From: Aeromonas dhakensis
Lineage (GTDB): Bacteria; Pseudomonadota; Gammaproteobacteria; Enterobacterales; Aeromonadaceae
DNA: 64,000 nucleotides
Reading direction: 5' to 3'
Assembly: GCF_000820305.1 (NCBI RefSeq)
Contig: NZ_CDBH01000039.1
Coordinates: forward strand, 1 to 64,000
In this document: positions 1-8,776 of the stretch, one piece after another
Numbering within the stretch: the first letter of the stretch is position 1
Layout: each line of letters starts with the position of its first letter
Notes under the pieces: model-generated
What the model saw: only the letters and a program-made list of their open reading frames with translations
Told to the model about the DNA's origin: nothing
Database searches by the model: none
Position numbers and translations under genes: made by a program

Positions 1-464
1 TGCCGGCGCTGGTGGAGCGGGCCGGCAACGGCAGCGACGGCCAGGGCTCCATCACGGCATTCTTCACCGTGCTGACGGAGGGGGACGATCTGCAGGATCC
101 CATCGCCGACGCGGCGCGGGCCATCCTCGACGGCCACATAGTGCTGTCGCGCGAGCTGGCCGACTCCGGCCACTACCCGGCCATCGACATCGAGAAGTCC
201 ATCAGCCGGGTCATGCCCATGGTGACCTCGCCGGAGCACATGGAGCTGGCGCGCACCCTCAAGCAGTTCTACTCCCTCTACCAGCAGAACCGGGATCTCA
301 TCACCATCGGCGCCTACAGCCAGGGCTCCGACCCCCGCATCGACCGGGCCATCATTCAAAAACCCTATCTGGATCAGTTCTTGCAGCAGGGAATGCGCGA
401 GGTCATTCACTACGATGCCGGCCTGCAAGCCCTGCAGCTGGTGGCCATGCCGCTGATGCGTTGA
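1..464 (+). CDS. fliI: Flagellar export ATPase FliI, C-terminal part (cut by window edge)
   Basis: Only the last about 154 codons are present; the reading frame is open from position 3 and enters from outside the window. The visible part covers the end of the F1-beta-like ATPase fold and the C-terminal helical domain: [20 protein letters not shown], then the [18 protein letters not shown] stretch typical of FliI/YscN ATPases, and a helical end. FliI is the cytoplasmic ATPase that unloads export substrates at the flagellar type III gate and works with FliH and FliJ. The next gene is fliJ, 26 bases downstream, which is the usual order. The Walker A region lies outside the window. Confidence 0.95.
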   Translation, partial: PALVERAGNGSDGQGSITAFFTVLTEGDDLQDPIADAARAILDGHIVLSRELADSGHYPAIDIEKSISRVMPMVTSPEHMELARTLKQFYSLYQQNRDLITIGAYSQGSDPRIDRAIIQKPYLDQFLQQGMREVIHYDAGLQALQLVAMPLMR

Positions 465-490
465 CGAGAAGATGAAGGGGAGGCGTGACC

Positions 491-931
491 ATGAGTAAAG
501 GCTTGATGATGTTGTCGGAGCGGCTGGTGGAGGCCGAGCAGCAGGCCGCGCTGGCGCTGGCCAAGGCCCAGCAGGATCTGAAAATCTTCCTGGAGCAGCA
601 GGATGCGCTCAACCAGTACCGCCAGATCTACCACCAGCAGTGGACCGACCGCGGTCTGCAGGGGATCGGTGCCCAGCAGAACAGCCAGTATCACGCCTTC
701 ATCAACAAGCTCGAGCAGGCGGCGACCCAGCAGTACGAAGGGGTACTGCAGGTGCGCCAGGCGCTGGAGCTGCGCCGTGAAGAGTGGCTGGCCGCCCAGC
801 AGCGGCGCAAGGCGGTGGAGCTGCTGTTGGCCAAGCAGGCGGGGCGCGAGCAGCTTAAAGCCCAGCGCCAGGAGCAGAAGATGCTGGATGAGTACGCCAC
901 GCTGCGCCGTTTCCACCATTCTGGCCTGTAA
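491..931 (+). CDS. fliJ: Flagellar export protein FliJ
   Basis: Encodes about 146 residues, the normal FliJ size, predicted almost entirely alpha-helical and rich in Gln, Glu and Ala, as expected for the coiled-coil stalk protein that sits in the FliI hexamer and contacts FlhA. The frame opens at a GTG at 485, but the ATG at 491 is preferred because a GAGG Shine-Dalgarno sequence ends seven bases before it. It lies between fliI and fliK, as in other gammaproteobacterial polar clusters. Sequence conservation in FliJ is low, so the call rests on size, composition and position. Confidence 0.88.
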   Translation: MSKGLMMLSERLVEAEQQAALALAKAQQDLKIFLEQQDALNQYRQIYHQQWTDRGLQGIGAQQNSQYHAFINKLEQAATQQYEGVLQVRQALELRREEWLAAQQRRKAVELLLAKQAGREQLKAQRQEQKMLDEYATLRRFHHSGL

Positions 932-1022
932 CTTGCTTTCTTCTTGCCATCCCGTGTGCGCCTCACTCCCTGCGGGGAGCTGAGGAGAAACCCGAAGCCG
1001 AATGCCGTCAGGAATCTTCACC

Positions 1023-3029
1023 ATGATGCAGACACTGTTAACCAATTCTTCCGCCGCACCGACAGCCGCCGCTGCCGACAAGAGTGCGGTGCTGACGGCG
1101 AGTCAGGATGGTAGCGAAGGAGCCCTGCAGAGCGACGGCAAGGGCGGCTTTTCCGAGGTGATGAACCGGGTGCAGCAGGCCGGCAAGGGCAATGCCAAAG
1201 CCGATGGCCATGTTGCCAATGCTGATGGCAAGGCCACGTCGCGGCCCGGTACCGGGCAGGAGCGTGCCGGTGCAGTGGAGAGCGACAAGCCACTGCAGAA
1301 CGCCAAGGGCGAGGCTGCCAAATCTTTGGCGAATGAAGCCGAAGAGGCCGCTGGCGCCGACGACAAGCCACAGAAGGGGAGCGATCCCGACCCCGCCCTC
1401 GCCCCCAACGACTTCCTGCAGCGTCTGCAGGATGCCCTCAAACAGGACACCTCCCTGGTCGCCCCGGCGGCCATCACTCTGGTCGCCAGCACACCCGTAG
1501 TCGAGACGGACGGCAAGATGTTGCCGCCGGATGACGCGCAGGCTGCGTCGGCCGAGACATCGGCCACCCTCACCCAGCCGCTGGCCGGCAGCGGTGACAA
1601 GCAGGGAACGACGACCGCTGCCGCCGCGCTGGCCCGTCAGGCTGCCAGCTTGCTCACGGGCGAAACAAGTGCACCGGTTGATGCGAAAGCCACGCAGCCG
1701 GATGCCGTCGTGACGGATGACGCCGCCCTGGCGGCTCAGTTGCAGGAAGCCGGGAAAGAGGGCAGTGGCAAGGAGAGCGGCGCCGGTGGCGCCAATGCCG
1801 ACCAGCATGCCGATAAAAATGGCAAAGATATCAAGGGGAGCAAAAGCGAGCTCTCCGCCGCCGAGCGGGCGGCCTTGCAGAGCAAGGTGCCAGCCGCTGC
1901 CGCGGTAAGCGGGCAGGATAAGGAGAACGTCCAAATCCAGGTGGAGGGTACCGACAAGGCAGCCAAGCCTGTGGTGCCGCCCATGGCCGGCAAGGATGAA
2001 CCTGCCAAGCCTTCCCCGCTGCAGACCACCCACAGCACAGTGGCCGCTCAGCCGGGCGCCGCCAGGGAGTTCGCCGAGGGGATGAGCCGGGCCGATGGCG
2101 AGGCGAACCAGACCTCTGAAAAGGCGCCGCCGCAGGGCGTTGCCGAGGGGGATGGCCACTCCAAACCCGCGACGGCGGCCAAGACGGAGAGCCAGCCCGC
2201 GCCTACAGCCGGCAGCACGCCGGCGCCGGCCGCCACCCCGAGCGAACCCGTGCTGGTGGCGCCGCAGCAGGTGCTGGCCAGCAGTGAACCCCAGGGCCCG
2301 CAAGCCTCCCTGGCCAGCCTGTCGGCCGGACTCAAGCAGATGGAAGCCACCGAGCGCAGCGACAGCGCCAGAGGCCGAAGCGAGGTCAAGGTTGACCTGA
2401 AACAGAAGGCGGCAGAGCTGGCTCGCGGCACCAGCCAGGGCAGCAGTGAGACGACCGCCACCCCGGAGAGCAGCCACAGTCAGCAGGTCCAGCAGAACAG
2501 CCAGCCCCAGGCGGTCGGTCATGACAACCGGCCTGCCACCGCCGAGCTGGCCGCGCGGCGGGATCCCGCCAATCTGCCTCACCTCAAGCTGGCCGACCCA
2601 GAGGCGCCGGCCCAGCTGCACCAGAAGGTCAACCTGATGCTGGCGGACAAGCTGCAGCAGGCGGAGATCCAGCTCGACCCGCTCGGGCTTGGCAAGATGA
2701 AGATCCAGATCCAGATAGACTCCTCCAACCAGGCCAACGTGCACTTCGTGGTCCAGCACGGCCAGACCCGGGAAATGCTGGAGCAGGCCATGCCCCGGCT
2801 GCGTGATATGCTGGCAGGGCAGGGCATCCAGCTTGGCCAGACCCAGGTGCAGCAACAGCCGCAACAGCAGTCACAGGGGCAGTCGGGCTTCTCCGGTCAG
2901 GGCCAGCAGGGACAAAAAGGCAGCGGATCTTTTGCCGAAACAGGCCAAACTGAGGCAGAGGTCACGGGCGCCGGCATGAGTTTGTCGAGGGAATCGACAA
3001 ACGACCGCGGAATTGATTTCTATGCTTGA
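1023..3029 (+). CDS. fliK: Flagellar hook-length control protein FliK
   Basis: Encodes about 668 residues. The first about 500 are low-complexity, rich in Ala, Lys, Gln and Pro, like the extended ruler part of FliK. Near the C-terminus (about residues 535-600) is the conserved Flg_hook domain, including the core LQQAEIQLDPLGLGKMKIQI. A Gln-rich tail follows. FliK is exported while the hook grows and triggers the FlhB-dependent switch to filament substrates. An in-frame ATG at 1002 is an alternative start, but AGGA nine bases before the ATG at 1023 favours the shorter form. The length is above the E. coli protein (about 405) and fits the long polar FliKs. Confidence 0.9.
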   Translation: MMQTLLTNSSAAPTAAAADKSAVLTASQDGSEGALQSDGKGGFSEVMNRVQQAGKGNAKADGHVANADGKATSRPGTGQERAGAVESDKPLQNAKGEAAKSLANEAEEAAGADDKPQKGSDPDPALAPNDFLQRLQDALKQDTSLVAPAAITLVASTPVVETDGKMLPPDDAQAASAETSATLTQPLAGSGDKQGTTTAAAALARQAASLLTGETSAPVDAKATQPDAVVTDDAALAAQLQEAGKEGSGKESGAGGANADQHADKNGKDIKGSKSELSAAERAALQSKVPAAAAVSGQDKENVQIQVEGTDKAAKPVVPPMAGKDEPAKPSPLQTTHSTVAAQPGAAREFAEGMSRADGEANQTSEKAPPQGVAEGDGHSKPATAAKTESQPAPTAGSTPAPAATPSEPVLVAPQQVLASSEPQGPQASLASLSAGLKQMEATERSDSARGRSEVKVDLKQKAAELARGTSQGSSETTATPESSHSQQVQQNSQPQAVGHDNRPATAELAARRDPANLPHLKLADPEAPAQLHQKVNLMLADKLQQAEIQLDPLGLGKMKIQIQIDSSNQANVHFVVQHGQTREMLEQAMPRLRDMLAGQGIQLGQTQVQQQPQQQSQGQSGFSGQGQQGQKGSGSFAETGQTEAEVTGAGMSLSRESTNDRGIDFYA

Positions 3030-3086
3030 TGCCAGCCCGAGTAAGTTTATGATATCGAACAAGTTTGAGACTAGGGTGGACAAGGG

Positions 3087-3605
3087 ATGGCAGACGATAA
3101 CGAACTGACGCTGAAAGATCCGGCGGCAGGCAAGAAAAAGAAGCTGATCATGATTATCGCCCTGGCAGTGATTGTGCTGGGCGGCGGTGGTGCCGGCGCC
3201 TGGTTCATGCTGGCCGGCGGCGACAAGCCGGCGGCCGAAGCCGCGGGGGAGGGCAAGGATGCCAAGCCCAAGGAGGCGGCACCTCAGCCCTCGCTCTACG
3301 TGGGCATGCCGCGCCCCTTCGTGTTCAACGTCTCCGGCGGTCAGCGCGACCGGCTGGTGCAGATCAAGATCCAGCTGATGGTACGCGGTACCGCCGACGA
3401 AACGCTGGCCAAGCAGAATATCCCCCTCATCGAAGGCACCCTGCTGCGGGTCTTCAGTGCGGCCACCAGCGAGCAGCTGATGACCTTCGAGGGCAAGGAG
3501 AAGCTGCGCAAGGATTCACTGGAAGAGTGCCGTCGGGTGCTCAATGACCTGGTCTCTTCCCCCGTTATCGAACAAGTGCTGTTTACCGGCTTTGTCATGC
3601 AATAA
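3087..3605 (+). CDS. fliL: Flagellar basal body-associated protein FliL
   Basis: Encodes 172 residues. A cytoplasmic N-terminus with a Lys cluster is followed by one membrane helix (about residues 19-42, LIMIIALAVIVLGGGG) and a periplasmic FliL domain containing the LYVGMPRPFVFNV segment and a C-terminal VLFTGFVMQ end. FliL surrounds or supports the stator units and matters for torque under load. It follows fliK and precedes fliM by 9 bases, as in most clusters. Confidence 0.95.
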   Translation: MADDNELTLKDPAAGKKKKLIMIIALAVIVLGGGGAGAWFMLAGGDKPAAEAAGEGKDAKPKEAAPQPSLYVGMPRPFVFNVSGGQRDRLVQIKIQLMVRGTADETLAKQNIPLIEGTLLRVFSAATSEQLMTFEGKEKLRKDSLEECRRVLNDLVSSPVIEQVLFTGFVMQ

Positions 3606-3614
3606 GGGTGAAGC

Positions 3615-4685
3615 GTGAGCGATCTGTTAAGTCAGGACGAAATTGATGCCCTCTTGCACGGGGTCGATGATGTCGAAGAGGAGGAGATAGGCGCGGCGGG
3701 GGATCCCGGTGTCGCCCAGTTCGATTTCTCCTCCCAGGACCGCATCGTCCGTGGTCGCATGCCGACCCTGGAGCTGGTGAACGAGCGTTTCGCCCGCCAC
3801 ATGCGGATCAGCCTGTTCAACATGATGCGCCGCACCGCCGAGGTCTCCATCAACGGCGTGCAGATGCTGAAATTCGGCGAATACGTCCACACCCTGTTCG
3901 TGCCGACCAGTCTCAACATGGTACGTTTCCGCCCCCTCAAGGGGACGGCGCTCATCACCATGGAGGCACGACTGGTCTTCATCCTGGTGGAGAACTTCTT
4001 CGGTGGTGACGGCCGCTACCACGCCAAGATCGAGGGGCGCGAGTTTACTCCCACCGAGCGACGCATCATCCAGATGCTGCTCAAGCTGGTGTTCGAGGAC
4101 TACAAGGATGCCTGGGCGCCGGTGATGGACGTGGGCTTCGAGTACCTCGACTCCGAGGTGAACCCGGCCATGGCCAACATCGTCAGCCCCACCGAGGTGA
4201 TCGTGGTGAGCTCGTTCCACATCGAGCTGGACGGCGGCGGTGGCGACTTCCACGTGGCCATGCCCTACTCCATGCTGGAGCCGATCCGCGAGCTGCTGGA
4301 TGCCGGCGTGCAGAGCGACAAGGGCGACACCGACGTGCGCTGGAGCAAGGCGCTGCGCGACGAGATCATGGACGTCAAGGTGGAGCTGCGGGCCAAGTTG
4401 CTGGAGACCGAGCTCACCCTGCGCGAGCTGATGGAACTGCAGCCTGGCGACATCATCCCGGTGGAGATGCCGGAGAACCTGCTGGTGTTCGTGGAGGACT
4501 TGCCCACCTTCCACGCCAAGATGGGCCGCACCAAGGACAATGTGGCGCTCAAGATCACCGACAAACTCAAACGCCCGGAAGGGGTCAAGACAGAGATGCA
4601 TCTGGTGACCCGGGGCGGCGTACGCATCGATGGCGAGGCCGAGCTGGAAGAGCTCGAGCGCAGCATCGGAGACCAACAGCAATAA
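3615..4685 (+). CDS. fliM: Flagellar motor switch protein FliM
   Basis: Encodes 356 residues, a normal FliM length. The N-terminus carries the CheY-P docking motif LSQDEIDALLHG, followed by the middle FliM domain (GDPG-linked region, FDFSSQDRIVRGRMPTLELV) and a C-terminal SpoA domain. It forms the C-ring with FliG and FliN and binds phosphorylated CheY to change the rotation sense. The start is GTG at 3615, fixed by the conserved N-terminal motif. It lies 9 bases after fliL. Confidence 0.97.
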   Translation: MSDLLSQDEIDALLHGVDDVEEEEIGAAGDPGVAQFDFSSQDRIVRGRMPTLELVNERFARHMRISLFNMMRRTAEVSINGVQMLKFGEYVHTLFVPTSLNMVRFRPLKGTALITMEARLVFILVENFFGGDGRYHAKIEGREFTPTERRIIQMLLKLVFEDYKDAWAPVMDVGFEYLDSEVNPAMANIVSPTEVIVVSSFHIELDGGGGDFHVAMPYSMLEPIRELLDAGVQSDKGDTDVRWSKALRDEIMDVKVELRAKLLETELTLRELMELQPGDIIPVEMPENLLVFVEDLPTFHAKMGRTKDNVALKITDKLKRPEGVKTEMHLVTRGGVRIDGEAELEELERSIGDQQQ

Positions 4686-4736
4686 ACGACGGCCTGCCTG
4701 GGCAGACCGTCACGAAAACAGCATAAGGAATTCAAG

Positions 4737-5129
4737 ATGAGCGGAACTGAGGAAGAGGATCTGATGGCGGACGCCTGGGCTGCCGCGCTGGAAGAGCAGG
4801 TGACTGCCGAAGCCAAGCCCGCTCCTCTCGAGGAGCTCAAGGACGATGCCCCCATCAGTGCCGAGGAGCGGCGCAAGCTGGATACCATTCTGGATATCCC
4901 GGTCACCATCGCCATGGAGGTGGGCCGCAGCCAGATCAGCATCCGCAACCTGCTGCAGCTCAACCAGGGCTCGGTGGTGGAGCTGGATCGGGTGGCGGGC
5001 GAGCCGCTCGACGTGCTGGTCAACGGCACCCTGATCGCCCACGGCGAGGTGGTGGTGGTGAACGACAAATTCGGTATTCGATTGACCGACGTCATCAGCC
5101 AGATTGAACGGATCAAGAAACTCAAATGA
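4737..5129 (+). CDS. fliN: Flagellar motor switch protein FliN
   Basis: Encodes 130 residues with an acidic N-terminus (about 40 residues) and a C-terminal SpoA domain: ILDIPVTIAMEVGRSQISIR, then LLQLNQGSVVELDRVAGEPL and the final VNDKFGIRLTDVIS segment. FliN forms the lower part of the C-ring with FliM. The stop codon overlaps the fliO start (ATGA at 5126-5129), which implies translational coupling. Confidence 0.97.
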   Translation: MSGTEEEDLMADAWAAALEEQVTAEAKPAPLEELKDDAPISAEERRKLDTILDIPVTIAMEVGRSQISIRNLLQLNQGSVVELDRVAGEPLDVLVNGTLIAHGEVVVVNDKFGIRLTDVISQIERIKKLK

Positions 5130-5509
5130 TCCGCGTCTTCCCGTTGCTGCTGTTGTCCCTCCCCGCACTGGCCGAACCCGGTGCGGGCGCCAATCCGCCC
5201 AGCCTCACCTCCTGGCTGCTCTCCAGCCTGATGGTGATTGGCCTCATCCTGGTGCTCGGTTTCCTGCTCAAGAAGAGCAAGATTGCCACCGCCATGGGCG
5301 GCGGCCAGATGCGAGTCATCGCCAGCCTGCCGGTGGGCTACAAGGAGAAGCTGCTGGTGGTCAAGGTGGGCGAGCAGCAACTGCTGCTCGGGGTGACGCC
5401 GCAGCAGGTCAACTTTCTCTATCGCCTGGAAGAGCCGCTGGACGAGAGCCAGCCCCAGGCATTTTCCCAGCAGCTTGGCAAATTGATGGGCAAGCATGAA
5501 AAAAGCTAA
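5126..5509 (+). CDS. fliO: Flagellar biosynthetic protein FliO
   Basis: Encodes 127 residues: a short hydrophobic leader that looks like a signal peptide ([19 protein letters not shown]), a membrane helix at about residues 28-46, then a cytoplasmic FliO domain ([36 protein letters not shown]). FliO assists assembly of the FliP-FliQ-FliR export gate. It overlaps both fliN (4 bases) and fliP (14 bases). Confidence 0.93.
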   Translation: MIRVFPLLLLSLPALAEPGAGANPPSLTSWLLSSLMVIGLILVLGFLLKKSKIATAMGGGQMRVIASLPVGYKEKLLVVKVGEQQLLLGVTPQQVNFLYRLEEPLDESQPQAFSQQLGKLMGKHEKS

Positions 5510-6275
5510 CGGCTCACGGCCGCACGGTGGGCTGCTGGTCGGCCTGTTATCCCTCCTGATCCTCTGCTCGCCGCTGGCGCTGGCCCAGGACGGCATGTCG
5601 GCGGTCACCATCAAGACCATGGCGGACGGCAGCCAGGAATACAGCCTGACCCTGCAGGTGCTGGCGCTGATGACGGCGCTCTCCTTCCTGCCGGCCATGG
5701 TCATCATGATGACCTCCTTCACTCGCATCATCATAGTGCTCGGCATCCTGCGTCAGGCCATCGGCCTGCAGCAGAGCCCCTCCAATCAGGTGTTGATCGG
5801 CATCGCCCTGTTCATGTCGTTCTTCATCATGTCGCCGGTGCTGGATCGCATCAACAACGAGGCGTTGCAACCCTATCTGGCGGAGACCATCCAGGCCAAG
5901 GAGGCGCTGGAGCGGGCCGAGCTGCCTATCCACCAGTTCATGCTGGCCCAGACCCGGATCAAGGATCTCAACACCTTCATGGAGATAGCGAACGTGCAGG
6001 TGGACAAACCCGCCGACGTGCCGCTGCGGGTGCTGATCCCGGCGTTCGTCACCAGCGAGCTCAAGACTGCCTTCCAGATAGGTTTCATGCTGTTTCTGCC
6101 CTTCCTGGTGATAGACCTGGTGGTGGCCAGTATCCTGATGGCGATGGGGATGATGATGCTGTCGCCCATGCTGGTGTCGCTGCCGTTCAAGCTGATGCTG
6201 TTTGTCATGGTGGATGGCTGGAACCTCATTCTGGGATCCCTGGCCAACAGCTTCGGGCTGGGTGCCGGTGGTTAA
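5496..6275 (+). CDS. fliP: Flagellar export gate protein FliP
   Basis: Encodes 259 residues, starting inside the end of fliO. An N-terminal cleavable signal peptide (about residues 1-30, ending ALAQ) is typical of FliP. It is followed by the highly conserved membrane core, including [37 protein letters not shown] and the C-terminal [20 protein letters not shown]. FliP forms the pentameric core of the type III export gate. Confidence 0.97.
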   Translation: MKKANGSRPHGGLLVGLLSLLILCSPLALAQDGMSAVTIKTMADGSQEYSLTLQVLALMTALSFLPAMVIMMTSFTRIIIVLGILRQAIGLQQSPSNQVLIGIALFMSFFIMSPVLDRINNEALQPYLAETIQAKEALERAELPIHQFMLAQTRIKDLNTFMEIANVQVDKPADVPLRVLIPAFVTSELKTAFQIGFMLFLPFLVIDLVVASILMAMGMMMLSPMLVSLPFKLMLFVMVDGWNLILGSLANSFGLGAGG

Positions 6276-6302
6276 GGGCGAACGACGCAAGGAGCGAATG
6301 GC

Positions 6303-6572
6303 ATGAGTCCTGAAACCTTTATCGACGTGTTTCGCGAGGCGCTCTGGCTGGTCACCATCATGGTGTGTGCCGTGATCCTGCCGAGCCTCTGCGTCGGCTT
6401 GCTGGTGGCCATCTTCCAGGCCGCCACCTCCATCAACGAACAGACCCTGAGCTTTCTGCCCCGTCTCATCGTCACCCTGTTTGCGCTGGGGGCGGGGGCG
6501 CACTGGGGCCTGCAGAGTCTGATGGACTTCTTCATGCTGATGGTGAGTCAGATTCCCGAGGTGGTGGGATGA
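6303..6572 (+). CDS. fliQ: Flagellar export gate protein FliQ
   Basis: Encodes 89 residues with two long membrane helices (about 14-40 and 50-78). Family-typical segments are the MSPETFIDVFREALW start and LVAIFQAATSINEQTLSFLP. It is a subunit of the FliPQR export gate. It ends with ATGA, where the A and TG of a possible start codon of a small bridging ORF overlap the fliQ stop. Confidence 0.97.
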   Translation: MSPETFIDVFREALWLVTIMVCAVILPSLCVGLLVAIFQAATSINEQTLSFLPRLIVTLFALGAGAHWGLQSLMDFFMLMVSQIPEVVG

Positions 6573-6625
6573 GTAGCCAGGCCGTGCGCCTGCCGTTGCC
6601 GCAGGCCGGCAAGGTGCCCGCATGA
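6569..6625 (+). CDS. Possible 18-codon bridging ORF between fliQ and fliR
   Basis: An ATG at 6569 overlaps the fliQ stop (ATGA), and the 18-codon frame (MSSQAVRLPLPQAGKVPA) ends in a TGA that overlaps the fliR ATG (ATGA at 6622-6625). What is seen is a pair of 4-base overlaps. The inference is that it keeps ribosomes moving between two gate genes otherwise 49 bases apart. No function for the peptide is claimed, and it may be chance. Confidence 0.3.
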   Translation: MSSQAVRLPLPQAGKVPA

Positions 6626-7413
6626 CCTATACAACCGCTCTCATCATGGAGTGGTTGTCTTCCATCGTCTGGCCGTTGGCGCGAGTGAGTGGGCTGCTGA
6701 TGGTGATGGCAGTATTCGGCAGCCGGCTGACCCCGGCCCGCATTCGCATCAGCCTGGCGCTGGCGCTGACCCTGATGATCGCCCCTCTCTTGCCCGCCAT
6801 GCCCAGGATTGAGCTCTTCTCCGTCGGCAGTTTTCTGGTGCTGGGGCAGCAGCTGCTCATCGGCATCGCCCTCGGCCTCATGACCCAGTTTCTGATGGAG
6901 AGCTTCGTGATGGCCGGCCAGATCATCGCCATGCAGACCAGCCTGGGGTTCGCCACTCTGGTGGACCCCATGAACGGACAGTCGGCCCCTGTGGTGGGTC
7001 AGTTCTATCTGATGCTGGCGACCCTGGTGTTCCTAGCGGTGGATGGCCACCTCATCATGCTGCGCATGGTGGTGTTGAGCTTCGAGACCCTGCCGGTGTC
7101 GGACAGCGGCCTCAGCCTGCCCTCCATCCGCGATCTGATCGGTTTTCTCGGGGTCATGTATCAGGCCTCGCTGGTGATGGCGCTCTCCGCCATCGTCGCC
7201 CTGCTGCTCATCAACTTTGCCTTCGGCGTCATGACCCGCGCCGCCCCCCAGCTCAACATCTTCAGCATCGGCTTTGCGGTCAGCATGATGTCGGGCCTGC
7301 TGATCCTCTGGCTCACCATAGGTGGCTTCCTCGGTCACTTCGACAGCATGTGGGAGCGGGTGCAGGAGACCAGCTGTACCCTCATCGGCACCCAGTGTCT
7401 GGGGGGCCAGTAA
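6622..7413 (+). CDS. fliR: Flagellar export gate protein FliR
   Basis: Encodes 263 residues, a multi-spanning membrane protein of the expected FliR length. Conserved features include the N-terminal helix (WPLARVSGLLMVMAVFGS), MESFVMAGQIIAMQTSLGFA, the MNGQSAPVVGQF loop and the C-terminal region (MTRAAPQLNIFSIGFAV). FliR completes the FliPQR gate complex. The start ATG overlaps the stop of an 18-codon ORF. Confidence 0.97.
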   Translation: MTYTTALIMEWLSSIVWPLARVSGLLMVMAVFGSRLTPARIRISLALALTLMIAPLLPAMPRIELFSVGSFLVLGQQLLIGIALGLMTQFLMESFVMAGQIIAMQTSLGFATLVDPMNGQSAPVVGQFYLMLATLVFLAVDGHLIMLRMVVLSFETLPVSDSGLSLPSIRDLIGFLGVMYQASLVMALSAIVALLLINFAFGVMTRAAPQLNIFSIGFAVSMMSGLLILWLTIGGFLGHFDSMWERVQETSCTLIGTQCLGGQ

Positions 7414-7414
7414 G

Positions 7415-7546
7415 ATGGCTGCGGGGCGCCGTTACCTGCCGCAGGCCGCGCTGGCCTGCGGCCTTGCATTCGCTCTGCTGAACGGCGGCGAACGGGCGCG
7501 CGTTCCGGCTCGCCCACTCAACCTGTGCGGAGGTCAGCATGGCTGA
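7415..7546 (+). CDS. Possible 43-codon ORF between fliR and flhB
   Basis: An ATG two bases after the fliR stop opens a 43-codon frame that runs through the whole fliR-flhB gap and stops 8 bases inside flhB. The peptide starts MAAGRRYLPQAALACGLAFA and ends PLNLCGGQHG, with a short hydrophobic stretch. No ribosome binding site other than the fliR end is evident. It may act only as a translational bridge to flhB, or it may not be translated. I recognise no homologue. Confidence 0.25.
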   Translation: MAAGRRYLPQAALACGLAFALLNGGERARVPARPLNLCGGQHG

Positions 7547-8669
7547 TACCGATCAGGAACGTACCGAACAACCCACGGGCAAACGACTGCAACAAGCCCG
7601 GGAAAAAGGGCAGATTGCACGATCCAAGGAGCTGGGCACCGCCAGCGTCCTGCTGGCGGCCGTATTCGGCCTGCTGATGGTCAAGGAGAGCCTGGCCGGC
7701 GCCATGGTCAAAGTGCTCACCATGGGCTTTACCCTGGACAGGGAGCAGGCGTTCGATCCCAACGCCATGATGACCATGCTGCCGGCCCTGCTGCGCGAAC
7801 TGCTGCAGCCTCTTGGTCTGCTGTTCATGCTGGTGGCCATTGCGGCCTTCGTCGGCAACGTGCTGATGGGGGGGATGAACTTCTCCTCCGAGGCCATGCT
7901 GCCCAAGTGGAGCAAACTGAGCCCCCTCAACGGCATCAAGCGGATGTTCGGGGTGCAGTCCCTGGTCGAGCTGATCAAGTCCATCGCCAAGGTGGTGTTC
8001 ATCACCCTGTTCGCCTGGTGGATGCTCTCCAGCCAGTTCAACCACCTGCTCAACCTCTCCCTCGAGGGCTACCCGGGCGGCATCATAGACGCGCTGGATC
8101 TGCTGCTGTGGATGCTGATCATCCTCTGCTGTGCCCTCATCCCCATCGTCGCCATCGACGTGCCGTTCCAGCAGTGGAACCACATGCGGCAGCTCAAGAT
8201 GACCAAGCAGGAGGTCAAGGACGAGTTCAAGGACAGCGAGGGCAAACCCGAGGTGAAAGGGCGGATCCGTCGCCTGCAGATGGAGATGGCGATGCGCCGC
8301 ATGATGGGGGACGTGCCCAAGGCGGACGTGGTGATCACCAACCCGACCCACTACTCGGTGGCGCTCAAGTACGATTCCGCCAAGCCTGGTAGCGCGCCCA
8401 AGGTGGTAGCCAAGGGTACCGATGAAATCGCAATGAAGATCAGAGAGATAGCCAGGGAGTACGAGATCCCTGTGATGCCCTCTCCGGCGCTGACCCGCGC
8501 CATCTATCACGCTACCGAGATAGGCCACGAGATCCCGGAGGGGCTGTTTGCCGCCGTGGCCCAGGTGCTGGCCTATGTCTATCAGCTCAGGAAGTTCCGC
8601 CGTGGCCGTGGTCGTCGCCCCAACCCGCTGGCCAAGGATCTGCCCATCCCGCCCGAATTTCGCAAATGA
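7539..8669 (+). CDS. flhB: Flagellar export switch protein FlhB
   Basis: Encodes 376 residues: a polar N-terminus (DQERTEQPTGKRLQQAREKG), four membrane helices (about residues 30-210) and a cytoplasmic domain with the autocleavage motif NPTH at about residues 268-271. Cleavage there switches export from rod/hook to filament substrates after FliK acts. The C-terminal tail is basic (RRGRGRRPNPLAKDLPIP). It overlaps the end of the 43-codon ORF by 8 bases. Confidence 0.97.
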   Translation: MADTDQERTEQPTGKRLQQAREKGQIARSKELGTASVLLAAVFGLLMVKESLAGAMVKVLTMGFTLDREQAFDPNAMMTMLPALLRELLQPLGLLFMLVAIAAFVGNVLMGGMNFSSEAMLPKWSKLSPLNGIKRMFGVQSLVELIKSIAKVVFITLFAWWMLSSQFNHLLNLSLEGYPGGIIDALDLLLWMLIILCCALIPIVAIDVPFQQWNHMRQLKMTKQEVKDEFKDSEGKPEVKGRIRRLQMEMAMRRMMGDVPKADVVITNPTHYSVALKYDSAKPGSAPKVVAKGTDEIAMKIREIAREYEIPVMPSPALTRAIYHATEIGHEIPEGLFAAVAQVLAYVYQLRKFRRGRGRRPNPLAKDLPIPPEFRK

Positions 8670-8722
8670 CAAACTTCTGACACAGTCAAAATAAAAGCGT
8701 TGCATTTCAATGCGTTGCATTA

Positions 8723-8740
8723 TTGGCTTGATGTTTGCTT
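8723..8740 (+). promoter_or_regulatory. Sigma54-type promoter for flhA
   Basis: In the 107-base gap before flhA, TTGGCTTGATGTTTGCTT has GG at 8725-8726 and GC at 8737-8738, exactly ten bases apart, and matches the TGGC-N7-TTGCT form of the sigma54 consensus. Transcription would start near 8750, leaving a leader of about 27 bases before the flhA ATG. In polar systems of Vibrio the flhA-flhF-flhG-fliA genes are RpoN/FlrC-controlled, which fits. Confidence 0.65.
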
Positions 8741-8776
8741 TAATCTGGCATCAGCGGTTTGAGATTGAGAAAAACG

